From the NCBI GenBank assembly GCA_904419285.1, contig CAJFQZ010000001.1, positions 62,001 to 126,000 of the forward strand: a stretch of 64,000 nt of DNA, read 5' to 3'. Below the pieces are notes generated by a model. The model saw only the letters and a list, made by a program, of their open reading frames with translations, was not told the DNA's origin and made no database searches. Position 1 is the stretch's first letter. Every line of letters starts with the position of its first letter. Source of the DNA: Lachnospiraceae bacterium UBA1818 (GTDB lineage Bacteria; Bacillota; Clostridia; Lachnospirales; Lachnospiraceae). Position numbers and translations under genes: made by a program. Below, piece after piece: positions 39,821 through 47,421 of the stretch.

Positions 39821-40979
39821 CTTCCCGCTCCTTCCATATCATTCTGTAGATCTGCTCAACCGCCTTTTCCGTGCGGCCGCTGCCGAAAACGAGGCTGTCC
39901 CCGGCAGCCCTTCTAGCGGCAGCCTCCCGCAGCGCGGGCTCAGACTGCAGAAGAAGCACTGCATCTCTGAAGTCCTCCGGGCTCCTTCCCTCGCAGAGGA
40001 ATCCATTCTCCCCGTTCCTCACATATTCAACAGTCCCCCTGTTCCGCGCCGCCACTACAGGCACGCCGCAGGCCATCGCCTCCAGCGCCGCCATTCCGAG
40101 GCCTTCCCTTAGAGATGGGAACAGGAACACATCTGCCCCCTGCAGGAGCACCTCCAGGTCTGTGCAGAATCCAAGAAATATTACCTGGTCCTCCAGCCCC
40201 CATTTTCGTGTCAGCTCCTCCAGCACCCGCCGGTGCGGTCCGTCTCCGCAGATGACATACCGGATCGGGGGTTCTGTCTTCTCCTTCATCCCTGCCAGCA
40301 TCCTGAGCACGGTCTCGTGATTCTTCTCGGGATCCAGCAGCGCCGCTGTCAGAAGACAGAATTCGTCCTTCTTTACCCCCATCCGTCTTCTCGCCTCCTC
40401 CCGGAGCCAGGGCCTGGGCATATATCTGCGCGTATCCACCCCCGTCCCTGGGATCCGGAAGACATTCCCGCCTCTCTTCAGGCGGAAGCGTCGGGCGTGT
40501 TCCTCATCCTCTTTATTGATCGTGATCAGCACATCCGTGCAGCGCGCCAGGAATCGTTCTGCCGTATAATACAACAGCCAGTTCCGCGCCGGAGCCCCCT
40601 GATAGAAATGAAACCCGTGAGCCGTATAGATGACAGCAGGCCTCCTTCCCGACAGCCGGGCTGCAAGCCTGCCCAGCAGTCCGCCCACCGGATTATGGCA
40701 GTGCACTGTGTCGATGTTCTCCCTCCGGATGATCGCTGCCAGTCTCACAAGCGCCCGGAAATTCCTTCCAAGTTTCCAGGGCAGTTTCTCAATGGGAATA
40801 TGGTGTATCCGGATCCCATTCTTCTCAAAATAAGACGGGTCGAATTCATATGCCGGGTGCTGAAAGTTGGAGGCATAATGGATCTCAGCTCCTGCCTTTT
40901 TCAGGATCTCCACACTGTTTTTCTCAAACTGCCATAAAAATCCGCTCACCGTCGTGATGATCAGTACTCTGTGCTTCAT
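39696..40979 (-). CDS. Family 4 glycosyltransferase
   Basis: A 427-residue GT-B enzyme; first gene of the polysaccharide operon. N-terminal RVLIITTVSGFLWQFEKN, VHCHNPVGGLLGRLAA, YTAHGFHFYQGAP, and the retaining GT4 EX7E motif in PSLREGLGMAALEAMACG with PVVAARNRGT. The normal family end is near MIWKERED; about 35 further residues (with little family character) run into the start of the GT2 gene in another frame, so the original stop may have been lost. Confidence 0.9.
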   Translation of the reverse strand: MKHRVLIITTVSGFLWQFEKNSVEILKKAGAEIHYASNFQHPAYEFDPSYFEKNGIRIHHIPIEKLPWKLGRNFRALVRLAAIIRRENIDTVHCHNPVGGLLGRLAARLSGRRPAVIYTAHGFHFYQGAPARNWLLYYTAERFLARCTDVLITINKEDEEHARRFRLKRGGNVFRIPGTGVDTRRYMPRPWLREEARRRMGVKKDEFCLLTAALLDPEKNHETVLRMLAGMKEKTEPPIRYVICGDGPHRRVLEELTRKWGLEDQVIFLGFCTDLEVLLQGADVFLFPSLREGLGMAALEAMACGVPVVAARNRGTVEYVRNGENGFLCEGRSPEDFRDAVLLLQSEPALREAAARRAAGDSLVFGSGRTEKAVEQIYRMIWKEREDECEGKRDHERVQSPSFFPSGKGGGIHPGSDMEGLGAADLQ

Positions 40980-41100
40980 GTCTGCTCACTCCCGTCCCCG
41001 GCGGAACCCCTGCATGGGCGGCGCCGCCGGATCTGTCTTTCCTGTACCGGAAGTAAGTCTAGCATTTTCCGACAGCAGATTCCTTATGCTTTTACTGGAA

Positions 41101-41146
41101 AAAAAGACTTGGGTGCGCGTTCACATGCGCACCCAAGTCTTTTTTC
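41101..41146. terminator. Strong bidirectional terminator after ldh
   Basis: AAAAAGACTTGGGTGCGC (41101-41118) pairs with GCGCACCCAAGTCTTTTT (about 41127-41144) over an eight-base loop, with T-runs in both directions. It separates the ldh transcript from the polysaccharide operon. The 41041-41100 stretch may hold the operon promoter (an extended -10 TGCTAGACT on the minus strand), which I regard as weak. Confidence 0.93.
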
Positions 41147-41182
41147 CATTTTCTTACATATTATTTCGTTTCGAAATGCGGC

Positions 41183-42124
41183 CTATCTGATCTGTGCAAG
41201 GACCTTTTTGAGTTCCTCCGCTGATTTTCTCAGCTTCTCCATCTCATCCTCACTGAGATGGATCTCAAGGATCTGCTCCGCGCCGCGGTTTCCGATCACG
41301 GTCGGGATACTCAGGCACAGTCCCGAAAGGCCGTATTCCCCGTTCAGTGAAACGGACACAGGGGCTACCGTATGGCTGTCCCGCACGATTGCCTCTGCAA
41401 TGCGGGTCGCTGCCATGCCGATACCATAATAGGTTGCTCCCTTGCGCTCGATGATCTCGTAAGCACTGTCTCTGACTGCATGATAGATCTCATCTTTTTC
41501 CTTCTCAAAGCTGCTGAATCCCCTTAAAGCGGCAAATTCTTCCAGATCGATGCCGTAGACATTCGCACAGCTCCACACCGCCAGTTCGCTGTCGCCATGT
41601 TCGCCGATGATAAATGCATGCACGTTACGGCTGTCCACATCCAGCTTTCCGCTGACCAGATATTTCAGCCGCGCCGTGTCCAGCACAGTTCCCGAACCGA
41701 TCACCCGCTCTTTTGGAAATCCGGATTCCTCGAGCGCGACCTGGGTCAGGATGTCCACCGGATTCGAGACGATCAGCAGGATCCCCTCGCAGTTCACCCG
41801 CTTGATCTCCCGGATGATCGAGCGCATGATCCCCGCGTTCTTCTGCACCAGATCCAGCCTGCTCTCGCCCGGCTTCTGGTTGGCACCTGCCGTAATGATC
41901 ACCACTCCCGCATCTGCGATATCCTCATACTCTCCTTTCCGGATATCCATGGCATGGGCAAACGGGACGCCGTGGCTGATATCCATGGCTTCCCCCTCTG
42001 CCTTGGCCCCGTTAGCGTCAAGGAGCACCAGTTCCGAAAAAGTTCCCTGCTGCATCAGCGCATAAGCGATCGCAGAGCCTACAAATCCGCATCCTACCAC
42101 TGCCGCTTTCTGTATATTCACCAT
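41183..42124 (-). CDS. ldh: L-lactate dehydrogenase
   Basis: Reduces pyruvate to L-lactate, recycling NADH. The 313-residue protein has the NAD-binding motif VVGCGFVGSAIAYAL, Asp in the following strand (LLDANGAKAEGEAMD), the proton-relay Asp-Arg in DTARLKYL, and catalytic His in GEHGDSELAVW. Active-site loop arginines are in NQKPGESRLDLVQKN, where the QKPGESR sequence favours lactate over malate. RBS GAAGGAGG. L-lactate made here is the substrate that a Lar racemase, supported by the operon at 1-6191, would convert to D-lactate. Confidence 0.95.
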   Translation of the reverse strand: MVNIQKAAVVGCGFVGSAIAYALMQQGTFSELVLLDANGAKAEGEAMDISHGVPFAHAMDIRKGEYEDIADAGVVIITAGANQKPGESRLDLVQKNAGIMRSIIREIKRVNCEGILLIVSNPVDILTQVALEESGFPKERVIGSGTVLDTARLKYLVSGKLDVDSRNVHAFIIGEHGDSELAVWSCANVYGIDLEEFAALRGFSSFEKEKDEIYHAVRDSAYEIIERKGATYYGIGMAATRIAEAIVRDSHTVAPVSVSLNGEYGLSGLCLSIPTVIGNRGAEQILEIHLSEDEMEKLRKSAEELKKVLAQIR

Positions 42125-42190
42125 AATCTGTATCCTCCTTCAAATACATTTTTAATTCCCAGCATTTTACTAGGGATTATTTACATCTTC

Positions 42191-42218
42191 ATTATAGTAT
42201 ATTTTCCGGAAAATACAA
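42191..42218 (-). promoter_or_regulatory. ldh promoter with internal 16-bp palindrome
   Basis: Minus strand: -35 TTGTAT (42213-42218), 16-base spacer, -10 TATAAT (42191-42196). Nearly the entire spacer is the perfect palindrome TATTTTCCGGAAAATA (42200-42215), a probable operator that would block RNA polymerase when bound. It does not match the Rex consensus I know (TTGTGA-N-TCACAA). Confidence 0.75.
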
Positions 42219-42224
42219 GATTTT

Positions 42225-42689
42225 TCAGGTATTTTTTTCCAGCAGTGCTTTTTCTATGAGCTTTCTCGTCCCCTTCACTTTTCCCGGATCTGTCCCGCCG
42301 GAATTGATTCCGATGACCACATCATCGGTCATCACCACCGAAGGGAAATAGAAGTCGCAGAGGTTCCTGTCATCCGCAACGTTGACCGGAATCCCGCTCT
42401 CCCTGCACTCCGCCTGCACCGCGCGGTTGACTTCCCGGCTGTCGGTGGCAGCGAGGACAAGGTCAGCGCCCCGGGCATCTCCCTTCCTGTATCTCCTCCG
42501 TTCCACGCAGATTCTGCCTTCCTTCTCCAGGCCTTCCAGATCCCCGCAAAGCTGTGGGGCGACCACACGGATGGCCGCGCCGAACCGGAGCAGAGTCGTC
42601 ACACGCCGAAGTGCGATCCTTCCGCCTCCTGCGACCAGAACATTCTTTCCTGTCAGATCCACAAACATGGGAAAATACGGTCTCTCCAT
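42225..42689 (-). CDS. Precorrin-2 dehydrogenase / sirohydrochlorin ferrochelatase-type protein
   Basis: Oxidises precorrin-2 to sirohydrochlorin with NAD in siroheme and anaerobic cobalamin synthesis. The 154-residue protein matches the CysG N-terminal/Met8/SirC group: MFVDLTGKNVLVAGGGRIALRRV, ADLVLAATDSREVNRAV, VNVADDRNLCDFYFPSVV. It is short because the CysG dimerisation tail is reduced. It is 18 bases downstream of cbiC and likely in the same operon. Confidence 0.93.
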   Translation of the reverse strand: MERPYFPMFVDLTGKNVLVAGGGRIALRRVTTLLRFGAAIRVVAPQLCGDLEGLEKEGRICVERRRYRKGDARGADLVLAATDSREVNRAVQAECRESGIPVNVADDRNLCDFYFPSVVMTDDVVIGINSGGTDPGKVKGTRKLIEKALLEKNT

Positions 42690-42707
42690 CTCTCTCCCTC
42701 CGTCAGC

Positions 42708-43349
42708 TCAGTCGTTCAGCATATAGAGCAGCGCATTGCAGATGCACGCCGCAATGTTACTGCCGCCCTTACGTCCTCTTGCCACGATATAAGGCGTATC
42801 CTTCAGTCCCAGGATCAGTTCCTTGGACTGTACCACATTGACAAATCCCACCGGAACGCCGATGATCAGTTCCGGCCTGAGAACTCCTTCGTTCACCAGC
42901 TCATAGAGCCGCACAAGAGCTGTCGGGGCATTCCCCACGGCAAAGATCAGCCTCTCGTTCCCGTACAGTTCCGCCGCCTTATCCATGCACGCCGCGGCTC
43001 TTGTCGTGCCGTTTAAGCGCGCTGTCTCCGCCACATCTTCATCTGACATAAAGCAGTGTACCTCTCCTCCATACCGGGCAAGGCGCTTCTTGTTGATCCC
43101 GGCGCGCGCCATCTGGGTATCCGTCACAATAGATGCGCCGCGGCGGACTGCGTCCAGCGCTCTGTCCACCGCATGATCCGAAAATACAAGATTGTCCGCA
43201 TAGTCAAAATCCGCGCTGGTATGGATGCACCGCTTGACGATCGGCTCTGTCCCCGGCAGGAGCACACGGTCCCCAAGTTCCTCTGTTATGATCTCAAAGC
43301 TTCTCTTCTCAATGTCCGCAGGCCGAACCTGCTCCAGTTCTGTCAGCAT
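42708..43349 (-). CDS. cbiC: Precorrin-8X / cobalt-precorrin-8 methylmutase
   Basis: Moves the C-11 methyl group to C-12 to give (cobalt-)hydrogenobyrinic-type cobyrinate. The 213-residue protein has the catalytic-His motif IHTSADFDYADNL (His near 43), AVGNAPTALVRLYEL, and GVPVGFVNVVQSKE. Full length for CobH/CbiC. It lies between the tandem CobU gene and the precorrin-2 dehydrogenase gene. The remainder of the corrin pathway is not in the window. Confidence 0.94.
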   Translation of the reverse strand: MLTELEQVRPADIEKRSFEIITEELGDRVLLPGTEPIVKRCIHTSADFDYADNLVFSDHAVDRALDAVRRGASIVTDTQMARAGINKKRLARYGGEVHCFMSDEDVAETARLNGTTRAAACMDKAAELYGNERLIFAVGNAPTALVRLYELVNEGVLRPELIIGVPVGFVNVVQSKELILGLKDTPYIVARGRKGGSNIAACICNALLYMLND

Positions 43350-43410
43350 ATCTGAACCTCTCCTTTTTCTTTTCCGTTATACTGTTTCTCGCCCACTCTG
43401 TCCTGATCCC

Positions 43411-44415
43411 TTACTTGATCCTTGTCCCGATCCCGCAGACGACACGGTCCACTCTCTCCGCTTCTCCGGCAAGTACGCTGCAGATCCGTCCGACCGCCTC
43501 CCGGTACTCACGCTCGAAGGCGTCAACCGGCACAAGACCGCAGCCGATCTCATCGCATACTATGATCATCTGCATGTTTTTCTCAAGGATCTCCCGGATC
43601 AATCCCTCCTTTGTCATTCCTGCCTTCAGCCACCTTCTAACAAACGTCTGAAAATTGTACATCGCCCCACATTCCGTGACCGCCTGCAGAGGACATTCCG
43701 CTCCGTCTGTCCACTCTGCACCCGGGTATATCTTCTTCGCATACTCCAGCTTTCCCTGGTACGCGCCGCCTGTTATAAGCTTCATGGATGTCCTTCTTTT
43801 CCCTCTCTCCTGTGCTCTCCTGCTGTTCTCTGCCGCGTTTTCCTGGTCCGCCGCGCTCCCCTTCAGACAGACCGGGATCCCGTACACTACTTCCGTGACC
43901 CGGTCCGCCGCCTCCGCCAGCGCAAGGCTGATCCGCGCCAGATTCTGCTTATAGGCTGTCATCTCCGGTGAATCCGGCACAGATTCAGCAAATACATCAT
44001 TGGTCACCACCACCAGATGACGGCACTTTTTTTTCAGCAGTCCCACGCCGCGCACCACAGCTTCCACAGTGCGCTCCCCGGCGCCGCCTTCCATGTACAT
44101 CTCATTGGCGGTAAGGTTTGAGACGCATTCCAGAAGGACGCATGCGTTCTCCATGGACGGGCTTCCTTCCTGGATCAGTTTTCCAGAAAGATCCTGATAC
44201 CACTCCAGCGTCCGGAATCCCTTTCCCGCTCTCATCCTCCTGTGATTCGCGATCTTCTCCTCCGTCTCCCTTCCATAGGGCACCATATCCGCAATATAAT
44301 ACAGGGGAGTTCTCTCCCCGGTTTTCCTGCATAAAAGTCCGTGAAGGCGGCAGACAGCGCTCTCCGCATATGCAGATTTTCCGCTGCCGCTGCCGCCTGT
44401 GACAAGTTCCATCAT
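43411..44415 (-). CDS. Tandem CobU-like protein (cobinamide kinase/guanylyltransferase domains)
   Basis: CobU proteins phosphorylate adenosylcobinamide and attach GMP for cobalamin lower-ligand assembly. This 334-residue protein has two CobU-like units. Unit 1 (about 1-185) has an intact P-loop GGSGSGKSAYAES, ECVSNLTANEM and VVVTNDVFAESVPDS. Unit 2 (about 212-334) begins MKLITGGAYQGKLEYAKK, where the usual Ser/Thr after GK is Leu, and ends with IVCDEIGCGLVPVDAFEREYREAVG, which is the better match to the CobU nucleotide-transfer region. A Ser/Gln/Glu/Arg-rich linker joins them. The normal CobU is about 180 residues. Start at 44415 with AGGAGAG upstream. Confidence 0.82.
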   Translation of the reverse strand: MMELVTGGSGSGKSAYAESAVCRLHGLLCRKTGERTPLYYIADMVPYGRETEEKIANHRRMRAGKGFRTLEWYQDLSGKLIQEGSPSMENACVLLECVSNLTANEMYMEGGAGERTVEAVVRGVGLLKKKCRHLVVVTNDVFAESVPDSPEMTAYKQNLARISLALAEAADRVTEVVYGIPVCLKGSAADQENAAENSRRAQERGKRRTSMKLITGGAYQGKLEYAKKIYPGAEWTDGAECPLQAVTECGAMYNFQTFVRRWLKAGMTKEGLIREILEKNMQMIIVCDEIGCGLVPVDAFEREYREAVGRICSVLAGEAERVDRVVCGIGTRIK

Positions 44416-44443
44416 GGTATGTTTCTCTCCTGTATGGTCTTTA

Positions 44444-44480
44444 TTAAGAGACTGCATCCTGTATTTTTACTGTCTCTTAA
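44444..44480. repeat. Inverted repeat upstream of the tandem CobU gene
   Basis: TTAAGAGAC (44444-44452) and GTCTCTTAA (44472-44480), separated by 19 bases. There is no T-run, so an operator or a leader hairpin is more likely than a terminator. No cobalamin riboswitch core was recognised here. Confidence 0.45.
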
Positions 44481-44505
44481 TCTTTGGAGTTATCCCCTCT
44501 GTGCC

Positions 44506-44961
44506 TCATTTACTTGTTTCATCCGCCTTATTTCTTCCCCGTATCCGTATCCTGAATACCGCGTCCACGATAAAGATCGCCAGTGCGATCACGCCCGCGA
44601 TCTCCAGTGTCTGCATCAGATAGAAAGAGGACTGCGCGCGGTCATCCGCGATCATATAGTAGACCGCCCTGTACATCCCCGCGCCGGGCACAGTGGGCAG
44701 GATCCCCGCGATCAGGAATACCGTGACAGGCGCTTTGAAGATCCTGGCAAAGAGATGTGCCATCAGTGAGATCACAAGCGCCGAGAGGAAACATGCCGGA
44801 ACCGTGTCCACTCCCCGCTGCATACTGAAGAAATAGACCCAGCCTCCGCAGGCTCCTGCAAATCCAGCCTGAAGGATATATTTTCTCGGCGTCTCCACCA
44901 GGACGGCAAATGCACTGACAGCAAGGAAGCATCCCGCTGTCACAAGGATCAGTTCCGTCAT
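44506..44961 (-). CDS. Threonine/serine exporter, small subunit (ThrE_2/DUF3815)
   Basis: A 151-residue membrane protein with four to five hydrophobic segments, including MTELILVTAGCFLAVSAFAV and the conserved FLIAGILPTVPGAGMYRAVY. It represents the second half of the fused actinobacterial ThrE exporter, which expels threonine and serine. The ATG overlaps the stop of the large subunit gene (TGATG); RBS GGGAGG. Threonine aldolase is encoded nearby at 52170. Confidence 0.9.
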   Translation of the reverse strand: MTELILVTAGCFLAVSAFAVLVETPRKYILQAGFAGACGGWVYFFSMQRGVDTVPACFLSALVISLMAHLFARIFKAPVTVFLIAGILPTVPGAGMYRAVYYMIADDRAQSSFYLMQTLEIAGVIALAIFIVDAVFRIRIRGRNKADETSK

Positions 44962-45731
44962 CACAGACCACCTCCCTGCCAGAAGCTTCCGGTCAGAGCG
45001 ATCCCCGCACCGGCTCCGATGGCTACCGCCGCCGCTGTCACGAACGCCTCCAGCGCCCGCGCCCCGCCCGAAATATAGTCTCCCCGGAGGGTGTCCCGTA
45101 TGGCATTGGTGATCGCCACTCCCGGCACAAGGGGCATGATCCCGCTGATGATGACCGTATCCATATTCAGGAAGGGATACCACAGTCTCAGCAGCACCGC
45201 TGCAACGGCGATGCCTGCCGAGCAGATGATATTCAGTATAAATCCGCTGATCCGCACCCGCTTTCCGATCGTCATGAGGACTGCGAGGACAGCGCCCACC
45301 GCCCCTGACGCAAGGATCTCCCGAACTCCTCCGCCGAACAGAGGGGCGAACCCCGCAGACACCAGTATGGTCGCCAGATTATACATCGGGACCGTATACA
45401 GCTTTCCCTTTATCTTTTTCAGTCTGTCCCAGGTCTCCTCCGCTGTCAGCTCCCCGGCACAGTATTGCCTGGAGATCTCATTCACTTCCACGATGCGGTG
45501 CATATTACTGCCTCTGTCGTGGACCCTGCGCATCACCGTGACCGCCCCTTCTCCCGGCCGGTCGATCGTCACGATGATCCCTGTGAGCATCACAAGAGAT
45601 TCCGTCTCCGCCGTGCCCGCCGTATCCAGGATATGCTTGATCGTATCCTCCACACGGTAGGTCTCCGCGCCGCTCCTGAGCATGATCTCCCCTGCCAGGA
45701 CCGCCATATTTGCTGTCGATTTGTCATCCAT
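44961..45731 (-). CDS. Threonine/serine exporter, large subunit (ThrE_1/DUF1212)
   Basis: A 256-residue protein: an N-terminal cytosolic domain (AEIMLRSGAETYRVEDTIKH, about residues 10-110) followed by about five membrane helices with the family motif IMPLVPGVAITNAIRDTLRGDY. It forms the exporter with the downstream small subunit. Start at 45731 with GAGAGGTGG upstream; 16 upstream codons are open but overlap the gene for the binding protein. It lies directly after an oligopeptide-type ABC importer operon and is probably read through from it. Confidence 0.9.
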   Translation of the reverse strand: MDDKSTANMAVLAGEIMLRSGAETYRVEDTIKHILDTAGTAETESLVMLTGIIVTIDRPGEGAVTVMRRVHDRGSNMHRIVEVNEISRQYCAGELTAEETWDRLKKIKGKLYTVPMYNLATILVSAGFAPLFGGGVREILASGAVGAVLAVLMTIGKRVRISGFILNIICSAGIAVAAVLLRLWYPFLNMDTVIISGIMPLVPGVAITNAIRDTLRGDYISGGARALEAFVTAAAVAIGAGAGIALTGSFWQGGGL

Positions 45732-45765
45732 TCTTTTTTCCACCTCTCTGCCGGGGATCATCATC

Positions 45766-47385
45766 TCAGATATCCGCATAACGGTATTCCAGCGCCCCGC
45801 TTGCCGGGATCTGCCGGATTCCCGTGATCTCCGGATTCACCAGGTTCACACTCTTCATGGCGTAGAGCGGGATGATATAGAACTGCTGTCCCACGGCAAG
45901 CTGCTCCGCCTCATGCATCAGCTCCGCTCTCGCAGCCGGGTCAGTCTCTGAATCCGACTGTTCTACAAGAGCGTCGTATTCCGGATCATTGATCCCGCTG
46001 CAGTTGTATGTACTGTTTGACAGGAGCATGGACAGGTAAGTATAAGGATCCGCAAAATCAGCGGTCCAGTTCATCCGGATCAGCTCAAAATCACCTGCAT
46101 AGCGGCTGCTGTAGTTGGACTGCAGTTCCTGCGCTCTGAGCTCGATGTCAATATTCAGGTTCTCTTTCAGCTGCTCCTGGATCACCTGCGCCGTATCTGA
46201 GTCCATCTCCAGCGTGGGATAGCTGTAGGTCAGCGCAGGGAATCCCTCTCCGTCGGGATACCCTGCCTCTGCGAGAAGTTCCTTCGCTCTCTCCACATTT
46301 TCCTCAAAAGGCTGTTCCGCCTCATCTACAAAATATTCTCCTGTCTCACGGTCCTTCATGTATTTTGCCACCAGATTGTAAGTCGGTTCCGTGTCTGTGC
46401 CGACGATCCGGCAGAGTTCCTCCCTGTCGATTGCCAGATTGATCGCCTCACGAACGCGTACATCATCCAGGGGCTCCACATTCAGATTAAAGTAAATATA
46501 TCTTGTGGCGATCAGATCTGTGACCAGAAGATCGTCCTGTCCTTCATAGAGCTCCATGACTGTAGAGGGCAGCGACGTCGCCACATCCACCTCTCCTGCC
46601 TCGTAGGCATTCGCCATAGACTGCGTATCTTCAAAGAAACGGTAGGTGATGCGGTCCAGGTTCACTGCATCCCGGTTCCAGTAATTGTCATTCTTCTCCA
46701 GGACAAAATACTGGTCCGGCACATACTCTGTCAGGCAGAACGGTCCGTTCGCAAGGCTCGTCTCCGGATCCTTATCCCATCCGCTGTCCACAGAATCCGC
46801 ATATTCCGTGCAGGACGGGGTATAAACCGGCAGTCTGAGGAGATCCAGGAAATAAACACAGGGCTCTTTCAGCCGGAAGATAAGCGTATACTCATCCGGT
46901 GTCTCCACGCCGAGCGTATCCGGATCCGCCTCGCCGTTATAGATCTCTTCCGCATTTTCGATGGGGAACAGATAATTGGCGTAGCCGCTTCCAGACGCCG
47001 GATCCAGGGCACGGGTGATCGTATTTACAAAATCCTCCGAAGTGACAGGCGTTCCGTCAGACCAGAGCGCATCCTCCCTGAGATGAAATGTCCAGACAGT
47101 AGAATCCTCGTTCACCTCATAGCTCTCCGCTGCCCTGTATTCAATAGTTCCGTCCTCATCAAAAGTAAGCAGCTCGTCCAGGGCGCTCACCGAATAGGCC
47201 AGATAGGTCAGCGCGATCGAGCCTGCGGGATCCAGAGTCCCCGTCTCGCTGTTGATCGCCACTGTGATCTCCTTTTCACTCTCATTTCCCGGCGCTTCCG
47301 CCGTCACACAGCCGGACAGGAGCGCCGTGCAGAGCGCCCCTGCCGCCAGAACCGCCGCGGTTTTTTTTCTTCTTCTTTTTTTCAT
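45766..47385 (-). CDS. Oligopeptide-type ABC importer binding lipoprotein
   Basis: A 539-residue SBP_bac_5 receptor. N-terminus MKKRRRKKTAAVLAAGALCT then ALLSGC gives a lipoprotein signal (lipobox LSGC). OppA-like motifs: YRAAESYEVNEDSTVWTFHL, WSDGTPVTSEDFV, RVREAINLAIDREEL, and the C-terminal YIIPLYAMKSVNLVNPEI. Closer to OppA than to the nickel-type binding protein at 1621-3237. Follows the fused ATPase gene by 36 bases. Substrate is probably peptides. Confidence 0.92.
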   Translation of the reverse strand: MKKRRRKKTAAVLAAGALCTALLSGCVTAEAPGNESEKEITVAINSETGTLDPAGSIALTYLAYSVSALDELLTFDEDGTIEYRAAESYEVNEDSTVWTFHLREDALWSDGTPVTSEDFVNTITRALDPASGSGYANYLFPIENAEEIYNGEADPDTLGVETPDEYTLIFRLKEPCVYFLDLLRLPVYTPSCTEYADSVDSGWDKDPETSLANGPFCLTEYVPDQYFVLEKNDNYWNRDAVNLDRITYRFFEDTQSMANAYEAGEVDVATSLPSTVMELYEGQDDLLVTDLIATRYIYFNLNVEPLDDVRVREAINLAIDREELCRIVGTDTEPTYNLVAKYMKDRETGEYFVDEAEQPFEENVERAKELLAEAGYPDGEGFPALTYSYPTLEMDSDTAQVIQEQLKENLNIDIELRAQELQSNYSSRYAGDFELIRMNWTADFADPYTYLSMLLSNSTYNCSGINDPEYDALVEQSDSETDPAARAELMHEAEQLAVGQQFYIIPLYAMKSVNLVNPEITGIRQIPASGALEYRYADI

Positions 47386-47421
47386 ACAGTCTCTCCTGTC
47401 ATTGAGTTTTCATGTGCCGGT

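Noticed and set aside
44416-44505. Cobalamin riboswitch upstream of the tandem CobU gene
   Set aside because: No B12-box or conserved core; only a simple inverted repeat is present, and the gap is too short.
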